From: Roseivirga sp. | Lineage (GTDB): Bacteria > Bacteroidota > Bacteroidia > Cytophagales > Cyclobacteriaceae | NCBI GenBank assembly: GCA_029262895.1 | Contig: JAJCYM010000093.1 | Span: 1 to 64,000, forward strand | Length of the DNA stretch: 64,000 nucleotides | Reading direction: 5' to 3' | Shown here: positions 1 through 9,871 of the stretch, piece by piece | How the letters are laid out: each line of letters opens with the position of its first letter | How positions within the stretch are numbered: position 1 is the first letter of the stretch | Notes under the pieces: generated by a model | Databases searched by the model: none | What the model saw: the letters and a program-made list of their open reading frames with translations, nothing else | Told to the model about the DNA's origin: nothing | Made by a program: the position numbers and the translations under genes

Positions 1-2136
1 GTAGTTGAGTAGCTTTTTAATTTCGAATAAGTTTGCACCCAACACTTTCCTTATCCCCTTCTCTTTGATTCTCCGGCTTGCGGCTTATACGGAAATTCCA
101 AACAAGCGAATATATGCAACAATAGCCGCAAGCACAGTAAATGTGTTGATCATTGTAGACATCACTGTCTCTTGCTCATACTGCTTATCAAATCGATCGT
201 CCAGAAAAAAGTAGTCCGGATCAGATTTATCCGTAACAGCTTCAAAAGTCTTTTCAACCTCGGCAATTGTTCCCTTCAGGTTTTCAGATTTCAGCTTCAA
301 AATCAGGTTGCCATAGCCGTTCGGCTTTATTTTCCTAAACATCACCGCTTCTATCGGCTGCTTTTTGGAGATAAAATGGAAATCATTTACAAGACCTATC
401 ACCTTAAGTGACCTTCTCCCGTTTTTGATCTCATGCCCAATTGGATTATCAGAGATATCCAGTTTTTTGGCCGCTGTTTCATTAATTAGCACACTAAAAG
501 TTGTATCTGTGTCTGTCGATTGTAGGTTTCTCCCAGCCAATAAGTCCATCCCCATGGTTTCCAGATAGTTTTCGTCAACCGTAAAATTAAAGAAGGTGAA
601 GTCATGTCCATTAAAGGATTGTGAACTCCCCCAACTGGTTGGAATAGAGGATGCATGGGATATTTTTTCTACGTTGGAGAGCTTTTCGAGCTCGTTTTTC
701 AATACAGACGATTTTTCGATTAAGCCCCTCGCATTCAATTGCAATACCAGAACCCGTTCATTGTCGAACCCGAGGTTTTCATTTTGCATAAATTCCATTT
801 GCCTTCTGGCCACAAAAGCGCTGCATATCAAGGTCAGGAAAACTACTATTTGAAAAACCGTAATTGTATTTACCAGCCTATGCGATGAGAACATTCGCTT
901 GTTAGTTCCTCTTAACATGTCAGAGGCCTGCATTTTCATAGCTGCAAATGCCGGATATAATGAAGAAAGAAAGGCTAACAAAAGAGAGAAACCCAAGGCC
1001 TTGAGTATAAATTCAGGGTTTTCGCTCAGGCTGAATGCCATATCCCTGCCTAGCAATTCCTCCAACACGGGGAGCGTAAGTACTACTAGAAAGAGGGCAA
1101 TGAATGTACCGAGCATCACAAAAAAAGTAGATTCAAAAACAAATTGCCTCAGAAGTTGCCCGCGGTCAGCACCCACCACCTTTCTAACACCCATCTCCTT
1201 TGTTCTTTGGATAGACTGTGAAAGTGCTAGACTCACATAGTTGAAAATGGCGCAGATCAAGATAAACAATGCCACTCCGGAAAATATAAGGATGTACTGT
1301 CGATCTGATTTACCGCCCAAATTGTCCTTTACATCCAGAGAATAATGGATGTCATTCAAAGATTGGAGCGACATACTAGCATTGCTGAGATAGGTCAGAT
1401 TCTGCTTAAACAACGTGTCCAACTCTACGCCAACCTGCTCAGCGTCTGCCCCTTGATGAAGCAAAAAATAGGTGTGATCAAAATAACTCATATTCCAGCT
1501 TGTCAAGGCATTTCCACGAGATGCTTCAGCAGTGGCAAAGGGCAAAAGAATAGAATACTTGAGTGATGAATTTTCAGGAACGTCTTCAAATACACCGTCA
1601 ATCCGAAAGACGTCTGATTTGATTTTGAACTCTTGGTTCATTGCATTTTGAGCGGTTCCAAACATCTGTTCAGCCTTCGATCTGCTAATCAGTGCCGAGT
1701 TCTCTGTTTGAAAAGACGTCTCACGGCTCCCAAAGATATAGTCCAAGTCGAATATTTTGGTAAAGCCCAAATCCACAGATTTAGCAGATAAAGAGAAAAC
1801 AGAATCTGGATTAGAGGTCAAACTAGCTCTTTTTGTGAACCCCCCAAACCTGGAATAAGCCTCAATTCTTGAAATCTTGTCTCCGGCTTCGGGAGCCATG
1901 GCGGCTGTCATCCCTCCCAACTTTTCTACGCCATTGTCCTTCTCATTGGTCTGAATGACTCGGTAAACCCTGTCTTTATTGGAATGATACTGATCAAAGG
2001 ACAGTTCATTTTCGATAAACAGGTAAATGACGAAAAAACAAGACAGACCAATGCTCAATCCAAGAATATTGAGAAATGAATAAACCTTGTTCTTTTTTAT
2101 TTGACGTAACGCGAATCTGAAATAGTTTGTGAACAT
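1..2136 (-). pseudogene. P1: FtsX/MacB-type ABC permease, interrupted by an in-frame stop and cut by the window edge
   Basis: The reading frame starts at ATG 2136 and gives 683 residues: first helix about 20-42, periplasmic domain to about 280, coupling motif KEMGVRKVVGA near 314-324, three more helices, second periplasmic domain about 444-660 and the start of helix 6. It then meets TAA at 85-87. The same frame continues past the stop to the window edge with AASRRIKEKGIRKVLGAN, which is exactly the second coupling motif of the family, so the stop falls inside a gene that was once full length. Where other copies read AFIGLFG plus GY, this one reads AYIRLFG then V-stop, so a Gly is also lost. 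Closest to P2 (N-terminal 20 residues nearly identical), suggesting a recent duplicate that is decaying. A sequencing error, or a truncated but functional protein, is possible. Confidence 0.8.
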
Positions 2137-2237
2137 AGTTCTGAGTTATATGACTTTAAACAATTAGAAGGAGCTAAATCCCTGACCGTAAACAACTAGT
2201 CATCAATATAAATAATCTCAAGGACAACTCCAGAATG

Positions 2238-4586
2238 CTATTCGTCCTTTAGAATAAGAACCGGATTAATAAAATAAGCCCTAATACTGTGTACTGATAC
2301 TGCAATAAGCACCACAACAATGGCCGGGACAATCGCTACGAAGATGAGCCAAAACGGTATCTCAATTCTATAGGCGAATGAGTCTAGCCAATTGCCCATC
2401 AAATAGATTGTCAGTGGTACTGCCACAAGGATTGCAATTAGCAGTTTGTAGAAATTTGGCTGATTTAGCTTTCTTTGAATATCCAGGAAACCAGCACCTA
2501 GTACTTTGCGAATCCCCATTTCCTTCATCCTTTGGCTCACATTATATCCAGCAGTACCAAACAGGCCAATAAATGCCACTAGGGCCGCTAAAAAAGTAAA
2601 ACTGTCGATCATGGAGGTCATGAGCGTCTCATGCTTATACTGCTCATTGAACTTATCATCCATAAAAAAATAGTCCATATTAGCCTGATCAGTAATCGAT
2701 TCAAAGACAGACTGAACACTTGCCATGGTAGCTTTCAAGTCCTCAGATTTAAGTTTTAGAATTAAATTCCCACGAGTTCCGGACTTGATTCTTCGAAACA
2801 TAACTGCCTCAATCGGCTGTTTCTTTGAAATGAAATGAAAGTCGCTGACAACACCAATAATCGTACTTCCATTAACTTTCTTTCCCAGTGGATCATCCGC
2901 TATCTTCAATTTAGTTGCAGATGTCTCGTTGATCATAATATTTGAAATTGAATCAGGATCTGAGGGAAGAAAATTTCGACCGGCAACCAGCTTCATTCCT
3001 ATTGTTTCTATATACTGCTCATCAACATCGAAATTGTGAAAACCAAAGTCATATTCTGTAAAAAAGACGGTGCTTATCCAACTTGTTGGAATGGCATTCG
3101 CAAAGGAGATTCGTTCCACACTTGGCAGACCAGACAATTCATTCTTAAGGACGTCTGTTCTTTCAATTAAATGCTCGGCCACCAAGGGCAAAACTAAGAT
3201 GCTCTCATTGTCAAAACCCAAATTCTCTTTTTGCATAAATGCCATCTGTTTACGAGCAACAAAGGCGGAACAAATCAAAGTGAGAAAGACTACAATTTGA
3301 AAAACCGAAATGGCGCTGATCAATTTCTGAGAGCTGAAGAGGGAATAGCCCTTGCCTTTGAGCATTGAGACAGCGTGAAGTCGTAAACAGACGTAGGCAG
3401 GATAGAGGGAAGAAACTATGGCAATAATAAGCGCGAAAACAAACCCTCTCAAAATCAACTCAGGATTTTCAATAAAACCAGATTGAGTACTTCTGTCTAA
3501 AAATGCTTCCAACACCGGAATGGTAAACTCCACCAGAATAATGGAAACCACAGTTGCAATCATAACATAGAGAGCCGACTCAAAGATATATTGACCAAGC
3601 AATTGCCTGGCATTGGCACCCATTACCTTCCTCACTCCCATTTCTTTAACACGTGGTATGAGCTGTGAAAGGGTAAGGCTTATATAATTGAACACAGCAC
3701 AAGCCAAAATGAAGATGGCCACCAACCAGAATATCATGATGTACTGCCTATCGGACTTCCCTATAACGTCATCCTGAACATCAAGTGAAAAATGCACATC
3801 TTCCAAAGGTTGAAGCCAGAAAATGGGGGCCTGATTACCATAATCAGTTCGGTTGTTGAATAGCTTGTTGACTTCTTGCTCTATCTCCAAAGAGCTTGCT
3901 CCTTCTCTCAACAAGAAATATGACTCATCGTTGAGATTTACATACCAGTTTTTTATCCGACTTCCCCGTACCTTTTCAGCTGTCTTAAATGGCAGTAACA
4001 GTGCATACTTAAGAGAAGAAGTAATAGGTGGGTCCCTTACCACACCATCAATTCGAAATGCACTTTTACCAATTTTAAACTCTTGATTAATAGCTTGCTC
4101 AACACTTCCGAAAATTCTTCTAGCACTACTCTCAATAATAACAGCTGAATTTCCCGATTGAAAAGAACTCTCTCGACTCCCAATGATATAGTCCAAATCA
4201 AACATTTGATTGAAACCCAAATCCACAGAAGTTGCCCAGACCGTGAATGTGGAATCGGGTTTTTCCATCAGACTCACTTCCCTATTGCGGGAACCCACTC
4301 TAGAATATGTTTGAATTTGGGGAATCAGGTTTGTAGCTTCCGGAGCAAGAGCGGCAGTTAATCCACTCCTTTTTTCAGCACCTTCAGTACTTTGACTCGT
4401 TCGAACAACCCTGTAAATTCTGTCTCCATTTTCATGGTGTTTATCGTACCCAAGCTCATTATTGATAAATAGATAAATGACGAAGAAACTAGCCAAACCA
4501 ATACTCAGGCCAAGAATATTAAGTAATGAATAGACCTTGTTCTTTTTTATTTGGCGCAATGCAAACCTGAAATAATTGGACAACAT
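2238..4586 (-). CDS. P2: eight-helix ABC transporter permease (two FtsX/MacB_PCD halves)
   Basis: Inner-membrane permease of the MacB/LolCE type, 782 residues. Known members of this fold do not pump through a pore; ATP hydrolysis by a separate LolD/MacB-like ATPase moves the periplasmic domains. Visible order: helix 1 about 20-42, periplasmic domain about 45-280, helix 2, coupling motif KEMGVRKVMGA 314-324, helices 3-5, second periplasmic domain about 447-660 containing the family motif GVVSDFHF, helix 6, second coupling motif KEMGIRKVLGA 688-698, helices 7-8, tail NPVLILKDE. From the end of the second motif to the C-terminus is 84 residues. ATG 4586 is used; the stop of the dead copy upstream is 11 bp away, while 101 bp separate it from P1. 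Substrate unknown. Same subfamily as P1, P4 and, more distantly, P8. Confidence 0.93.
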   Translation of the reverse strand: MLSNYFRFALRQIKKNKVYSLLNILGLSIGLASFFVIYLFINNELGYDKHHENGDRIYRVVRTSQSTEGAEKRSGLTAALAPEATNLIPQIQTYSRVGSRNREVSLMEKPDSTFTVWATSVDLGFNQMFDLDYIIGSRESSFQSGNSAVIIESSARRIFGSVEQAINQEFKIGKSAFRIDGVVRDPPITSSLKYALLLPFKTAEKVRGSRIKNWYVNLNDESYFLLREGASSLEIEQEVNKLFNNRTDYGNQAPIFWLQPLEDVHFSLDVQDDVIGKSDRQYIMIFWLVAIFILACAVFNYISLTLSQLIPRVKEMGVRKVMGANARQLLGQYIFESALYVMIATVVSIILVEFTIPVLEAFLDRSTQSGFIENPELILRGFVFALIIAIVSSLYPAYVCLRLHAVSMLKGKGYSLFSSQKLISAISVFQIVVFLTLICSAFVARKQMAFMQKENLGFDNESILVLPLVAEHLIERTDVLKNELSGLPSVERISFANAIPTSWISTVFFTEYDFGFHNFDVDEQYIETIGMKLVAGRNFLPSDPDSISNIMINETSATKLKIADDPLGKKVNGSTIIGVVSDFHFISKKQPIEAVMFRRIKSGTRGNLILKLKSEDLKATMASVQSVFESITDQANMDYFFMDDKFNEQYKHETLMTSMIDSFTFLAALVAFIGLFGTAGYNVSQRMKEMGIRKVLGAGFLDIQRKLNQPNFYKLLIAILVAVPLTIYLMGNWLDSFAYRIEIPFWLIFVAIVPAIVVVLIAVSVHSIRAYFINPVLILKDE

Positions 4587-4597
4587 GAGTTTTGACT

Positions 4598-4917
4598 TTA
4601 TTCGTTTCTCAACACCTCAGCCGGATTGTAGTCATTCGCTAACAATGCTCTTCTCCTCTTCAACCCGGATAATGTAATAGACTTTCTATTACGGACGTAA
4701 CTCACTTCGAATCAGCCGCTTTGCTTCGCTTGCCTTTTCACCATAGCGGTGCTATGCTTTCAAAGTCAAACCGCGAGTCGCCTGAGCTTTAGCGGTGGCA
4801 CACTTCCTGATTCATTGCGATTTACGCCCTCATTACGACCGCTATTGCATTATTCGGGTTCAACAATGTAAATAAAATACTAAGGCAAATGACGGTGGCT
4901 ATTGCTAAAGTCCTGCC
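4598..4917 (-). pseudogene. Remnant of an additional permease C-terminus, split by the inverted-repeat element
   Basis: Read on the minus strand, 4598-4660 encodes KRRRALLANDYNPAEVLRNE followed by TAA. NPxxxLRNE is the permease tail seen in P3, P6 and P12, and the stop lies 11 bp before the P2 start, the usual spacing in this array. Beyond the 199-bp element, 4861-4917 can be read as a hydrophobic stretch (TLAIATVICLSILFTLL) resembling the last helix, preceded by a stop. So this looks like the 3' end of an eighteenth permease whose body was deleted and which carries an insertion. The tail match is strong; the upstream helix is only suggestive. Confidence 0.6.
4662..4860. repeat. 199-bp inverted-repeat (MITE-like) element
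   Basis: The ends AACCCGGATAATGTAATAG (4662-4680) and CTATTGCATTATTCGGGTT (4842-4860) are inverted copies matching at 17 of 19 positions. The inside is rich in smaller dyads: CATAGC/GCTATG around 4754, GAATCAG/CTGATTC, and GTAATAG/CTATTAC at the left end. No reading frame of note. The same termini recur as a 49-bp palindrome at 56261-56309. It sits inside a dead permease gene, as expected for an inserted non-coding element. No clear target-site duplication is visible and no transposase is present. Confidence 0.7.
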
Positions 4918-5015
4918 TCATAAATGCTTTTGTGCTGTTTCTACATACCATCTGAAAACAGGGGCATCACAGAACCCGCATTCAAATTTCAACTAGAAAG
5001 TTGACTATCTTTTTC

Positions 5016-7376
5016 CTACTCATTCCTGAGCACATCCACCGGGTTTGCCCGACTAGCCATCAAGGTTCTACTGATAATTATTAGCCCGGAAAAGACCAGA
5101 ACCAACACCACCGTCATAATACCGAATGAACTATCCAAATCAATCCTATTCGGATATTTATTCAACACCTGATTCATGAAAAAGTAGGAAAGTGGAATGG
5201 CGGCAAGGGTTGAAAAACTAATGACCCAAACATAAGGCTTGCCCAAGGTCATTAAGATTTGAGCAACCGAAGCTCCAAGCACCTTCCGTATTCCAATTTC
5301 TTTAATCTTTTGAGTGACTTGAAAAAGGACTAAAGAGAATAATCCGAATAAGGAGATAGTTACTATGGCTACGGTAACTCCGTTTATGACCAAAGTGATT
5401 CGTTCTAATTGGCTAAACCTCTTGGCGTATGCCTCATCAAGAAATTGGTATTTAAAGTAGTTTCTCGGATCATAATTGGACCAGAAGCTATTTATGCCTT
5501 TCAAAGTCTCACTCATGTTCTCGGGATTGACCTTAATCATAAATCTTGAGAACCTGTTTTTCGAAGGAAAAAGGATCAAGGGTCCGGTTCTTGAAACAGC
5601 ACCCTGAGCATAGAAATCATTCACAACACCAATCACTTCTTTCTTCAAACCAGACATTTCTATTGTTGAACCCACCGGGTTTTCTAACTGTAATCTCTTG
5701 GCGAGTTCGCGGTTGATGATGATGGCATTCTTAAAATCCGTTGCATGCGCCAGGTCAAAATTCCGACCTGATTCCAGATTTATCTCCATCATTGGCAAAA
5801 AGCCCTCATCCGTGTGCAGCCTTGATACATTCTTGACTACGATATCGTTATATTTGACCTTGCTTGACCCATCTATTCCGTTAGGCAAAGGACCTATAGC
5901 CACTGCCTCCACTCCACTCATCTTCTTCAATTGCTGAATTATATATTCAGAAGATCTTCGCATGGTGTCCGGAGTACCAATGGAAATGACCTGAGCCTTT
6001 TCAAAGCCAAGATCAAAGGTGGAGTAATGCCTGATTTGTGCATTGGCCATCAGCAAAACTGCAATCAGGACTGACGAAATGGTAAACTGTAGGAACAATA
6101 GAACGCTTCTATGTGAAAACCTTGACTTGCTGTAGCTCTGATCCCCTTTCAAAGCTTTAACCGGATTAAAACGAGCCAATAAAAAGGCTGGATAGAGTCC
6201 TGCAAGAAGTCCACACACCAACGTATATACCAATAATGTTAAGATGAGAGATAAATCACCATAATCAACTTGCAGCGTGACACCCAAAATTTCTGAGATG
6301 CTGGGAAGCATTATTTCAACCAGTATAACCGCTGAAATGAGACATAGGAAAGAGAAAAAAATGGTCTCTGCTAAAAACTGCAGTCTCAACTGGTTTTGTG
6401 AAGCACCATTGACTTTCCTCACCCCTACTTCTTTCGCCCTCGAAATAGACTTGGCAATAGCCATGTTCACATAATTGGCTAGTGCTATAAACAAGAGAAG
6501 GAATGCCAGCCCTGAAAATACATAAATGACATTTTTATCAGAACCTAGTCCTCGACTTCTATTATTCAAAATTGAGGAATTTCGATCCCAATAAGTCTCA
6601 GAAAAAGATCCCAAACCAACAGCTTCAAACGAACTTCCTTCTAAACTCTTTGATTCATATAGGCTCGATAGGTCATTTTCCAAACGTTGAATATCTGTGT
6701 CTGGAGCAACTTTCAGATAGACAAAAAATGAGTTTAGCTGCCAGGAGTTCAATCTTTCCGGGCTGGTTCCATGATCCAATGGCAATATAAAGTTTGGCTG
6801 AAATTGAGAATTAGCCGGGAACGGTTTCAAAACACCGGTTACTTTAAAGAGGCCTTTCTTGTCGATCGTCATAAAATTACCAACAACGTCTACCGTATTG
6901 AAATACCTCAAAGCCATTTCAGATGAGATGACAATGGCATTGGGCTCATCCAAGGCACTACTCTCCGATCCATGTAAAAAAGGAAAACTGAAGACGCTAA
7001 AAAATGAACTTCTGGCTTGGTAGTACTTTTCCTGAGTATATTCACTATCTCCATTCTTTACATAGATAGTCCCTGCCCCTGTTGACATAGCCGTGACAGC
7101 TTCCACACCTGGTATAGCCTCTTCAATTGCCTTTGACATAATCGCTGGTACAAAAGGATTTAAAAAGCCTCCCATCTCCTTTTTGTATTTCAGCTTTACA
7201 ATATGGATATCCTCCACCCGATCATGGAACTTGTCATAAGACAATTCATACTTCACATAGAGTCCAACCAGAATAAAACAAGCCATTGCGATTGATAGAC
7301 CCAGCAGGTTAATGATGGTGAAGACTTTATTTCTTCCTATTCCGCGAAGTATGGTTACGATATAGTTTTTAAGCAT
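5016..7376 (-). CDS. P3: ABC transporter permease, subfamily with P6
   Basis: 786 residues from ATG 7376. The start MLKNYIVTILRGI, first helix with MACFILVGLYV, then ELSYDKFHDRVEDIHIVKL are shared almost word for word with P6, the nearest paralogue. Coupling motifs are KEVGVRKVNGA (315-325; Asn in place of the usual Leu) and KEIGIRKVLGA (692-702); the tail is NPVDVLRNE. The periplasmic domains lack Cys and carry the FSFPFL and KVTGVLKPFP segments typical of MacB_PCD domains. It is flanked by larger gaps (94 bp to P4, 429 bp of debris and repeat to P2), so its transcription may be partly uncoupled. Substrate unknown. Confidence 0.92.
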   Translation of the reverse strand: MLKNYIVTILRGIGRNKVFTIINLLGLSIAMACFILVGLYVKYELSYDKFHDRVEDIHIVKLKYKKEMGGFLNPFVPAIMSKAIEEAIPGVEAVTAMSTGAGTIYVKNGDSEYTQEKYYQARSSFFSVFSFPFLHGSESSALDEPNAIVISSEMALRYFNTVDVVGNFMTIDKKGLFKVTGVLKPFPANSQFQPNFILPLDHGTSPERLNSWQLNSFFVYLKVAPDTDIQRLENDLSSLYESKSLEGSSFEAVGLGSFSETYWDRNSSILNNRSRGLGSDKNVIYVFSGLAFLLLFIALANYVNMAIAKSISRAKEVGVRKVNGASQNQLRLQFLAETIFFSFLCLISAVILVEIMLPSISEILGVTLQVDYGDLSLILTLLVYTLVCGLLAGLYPAFLLARFNPVKALKGDQSYSKSRFSHRSVLLFLQFTISSVLIAVLLMANAQIRHYSTFDLGFEKAQVISIGTPDTMRRSSEYIIQQLKKMSGVEAVAIGPLPNGIDGSSKVKYNDIVVKNVSRLHTDEGFLPMMEINLESGRNFDLAHATDFKNAIIINRELAKRLQLENPVGSTIEMSGLKKEVIGVVNDFYAQGAVSRTGPLILFPSKNRFSRFMIKVNPENMSETLKGINSFWSNYDPRNYFKYQFLDEAYAKRFSQLERITLVINGVTVAIVTISLFGLFSLVLFQVTQKIKEIGIRKVLGASVAQILMTLGKPYVWVISFSTLAAIPLSYFFMNQVLNKYPNRIDLDSSFGIMTVVLVLVFSGLIIISRTLMASRANPVDVLRNE

Positions 7377-7470
7377 AGCCTGGTTATTTGCATCTCAATG
7401 GAATGCGATGGATGAAATTATTTATTGCAGATTTAAAGCAATGTCTAGAATGCATTATCTATCCACGAGT

Positions 7471-9813
7471 TTATTCGTCTTTCAAAATTTCAACTGGGTT
7501 TATCAAAAACACTTTAACACTATGAAATGAAGCTACCATCAACATTACAAATGAAGCCAACAGGATTGCACCCATAATCAACAAATAGGGAACCTCAATT
7601 CTATAAGCAAATGTGTTCAACCAATTCTCCATCCAGTACACTACTACAGGAGTCGCTATAAACACTGCCAACACAACTCTTCCCAAATTGGATCGATTTA
7701 GACTTGTCTGTATGGCCATAAAGCCTGCACCAAAAACCTTCCGAATGCCTACCTCTTTTATTCTTCTTTTTGCGGCATAACCCGCTATACCAAAAAGGCC
7801 TATAAAGGCAACCACTGCAGCAATGACCATAAAAGTGTTGATCATCTGAATCATCACATTTTCCTGCTTGTACTGGGCGTCAACTTCATCATCCAAAAAG
7901 TAATAACTCACCTCACGCCCATTATTATGTTTGCTATAAACAGCGCTTATTTGATCCACCGTCTTGGGAACATCTTTAGTGGACAGTTTAACTACCAACA
8001 AACTATAGTATTTAAGTGGGTGAAATAAAACCGGCTCAACTATCTCTTTCTTTGACACATAATGAAAGTCACTCACTACACCAATAATTCGCTTATCTCC
8101 TTTGGAATAAAGGCCATTACTTTTAAAAGGAAGTGTTTTTCCTATAGCACTCCCTTCAGGTGATATCTTTCTTGCGCCTGCTGCATTGACCATAATTACA
8201 TTTGCCGAATCCATTTCTTCCGGCCTGAAGTTGCGTCCTTCCAATAGGCTCATTCCCATGGTTTCGAGATAATCCTCGTCAATATCAAATAAATGAAACC
8301 GACCACTGACGCCTTTAAATTCTGTCCAACCCTCCCACTTTGTAGGAACTGTTCTTGCATGACTGGCTGAAACCACTCCACTGACGGCAAGCACATCATT
8401 CTTTAAAATCTCTGCCGTATTATTTCCCACCCATTCAAGAACAAGTTGTTGTTCCTGGTCAAACCCTAAGTTCTCATTACGCATAAAATGCATCTGCCGG
8501 TTTGTGGTAACACTTACGCAGATAAGCACAATGAAAACAACAATTTGAAAAACGGTAACCGCATTAATGACATGCTTTGAGGAATGAGACTTGCTCTGCC
8601 TTTTGAAAATGCTGACCACTTTCATTTGTGTACTCAGAAAAGCCGGATAAACAGCAGCAACTACTCCAATAAGAAGGCTAAGCATAGCTCCCTTTATTAC
8701 CAACACCGGTTGATCAAAGATGCTAATAGCCAAATCCCTTTCTACCAATAGCTCAAGTTGAGGTATTAGTATCTCTACCAAAACCAAGGCCAAAATAAAG
8801 CTCACAAACACCTGAAGAATGGACTCGGTAATGAACTGTGCATACAACGAAGACCTCTTGGCACCGATAACCTTCCTCACGCCTATCTCTTTGGCTCTTT
8901 CTAATGATTGGGACAAGGCTAAGCCGATGTAGTTAAATACAGCACAGACCAGGATAAAAGCAGCTACAAGGGTAAAAATGAATATATATTGTTTGTCAGT
9001 TTTTTCCGTTACAGGCCCATCAACATCTAAGGAATAGTGAATGTTAGACAGTACCTGCAGGTTCAAACTGTCCGCTGATGTCTTTAGGTTGTCGAAGTAA
9101 ATCTCATTCAATTTATGCCCTACTTCAACCGGTCTGGCATCCGCTCTGAGTAGAAAATAAGATTGCCCATACATGGCTCTCCAATTTGAATTACCTCGAA
9201 ATGTGCTCGCCTCCCTGTTCAATAACACAACATCACCTTTGATCGAAGAGGTATTGGGCAAATCATTGAACACACCTACGATCGAAAGGTCATCTTTTCC
9301 CACCTTAATTGTTTTGTTCAGTACATCGGTTGTTCCGTAGTAGCGTTCTGCTTTGGACTTACTGATGAGTAAGGAAACTGGTGCATCAATTGTAATAAAA
9401 TTCGTGTTCCCAACTGGCTCTATATTGAAAATCTCAAGAAAATCCTTATCTGCTATAATAGCTCCTACCCGATCGATAGAATCCTTTACATCATAAACAA
9501 AAACATCCCTTTCTCTCATCTCGAGCCTACTGAAAGCCTCAATCTCTGGAATCTGCTCTGTAGCCAGAGGGGCCAGTGCATGGGTGATGACAGCATCTTT
9601 CACAAAACCATCCCCCGTTTGAATATTCTCTACGACTCGATAAATTCTCTCCTTCTTTTCATGGAATTGATCGTAAGCCAATTCATTCTGTATGAATAGA
9701 TAGATGATGAAGAAAGAAGATAAACCAACAGACAGGCCAAGAATGTTAAGCCCTGAATAGAGCTTATTGTTATTGATATTTCGGAAAGCAACTTTTAGGT
9801 AATTCCTTAACAT
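7471..9813 (-). CDS. P4: ABC transporter permease, P1/P2 subfamily
   Basis: 780 residues from ATG 9813. It shares with P1 and P2 the FFIIYLFIQNELAYDQFH start and the second-domain signature QMHFMRNENLGFDQE. Coupling motifs KEIGVRKVIGA (308-318) and KEVGIRKVFGA (686-696, Phe in place of Leu), tail NPVEILKDE. The first periplasmic domain is shorter than in P5 or P7, which explains the lower residue number of the first motif. Spacing is 58 bp to P5 upstream and 94 bp to P3 downstream. Neither gap shows a clear promoter or terminator by eye. Confidence 0.92.
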   Translation of the reverse strand: MLRNYLKVAFRNINNNKLYSGLNILGLSVGLSSFFIIYLFIQNELAYDQFHEKKERIYRVVENIQTGDGFVKDAVITHALAPLATEQIPEIEAFSRLEMRERDVFVYDVKDSIDRVGAIIADKDFLEIFNIEPVGNTNFITIDAPVSLLISKSKAERYYGTTDVLNKTIKVGKDDLSIVGVFNDLPNTSSIKGDVVLLNREASTFRGNSNWRAMYGQSYFLLRADARPVEVGHKLNEIYFDNLKTSADSLNLQVLSNIHYSLDVDGPVTEKTDKQYIFIFTLVAAFILVCAVFNYIGLALSQSLERAKEIGVRKVIGAKRSSLYAQFITESILQVFVSFILALVLVEILIPQLELLVERDLAISIFDQPVLVIKGAMLSLLIGVVAAVYPAFLSTQMKVVSIFKRQSKSHSSKHVINAVTVFQIVVFIVLICVSVTTNRQMHFMRNENLGFDQEQQLVLEWVGNNTAEILKNDVLAVSGVVSASHARTVPTKWEGWTEFKGVSGRFHLFDIDEDYLETMGMSLLEGRNFRPEEMDSANVIMVNAAGARKISPEGSAIGKTLPFKSNGLYSKGDKRIIGVVSDFHYVSKKEIVEPVLFHPLKYYSLLVVKLSTKDVPKTVDQISAVYSKHNNGREVSYYFLDDEVDAQYKQENVMIQMINTFMVIAAVVAFIGLFGIAGYAAKRRIKEVGIRKVFGAGFMAIQTSLNRSNLGRVVLAVFIATPVVVYWMENWLNTFAYRIEVPYLLIMGAILLASFVMLMVASFHSVKVFLINPVEILKDE

Positions 9814-9871
9814 AGTTTTGTGCCTATTCTCATTTCAATCAGTCATTGTTCTCAAAATTCAAGCTTATAAA

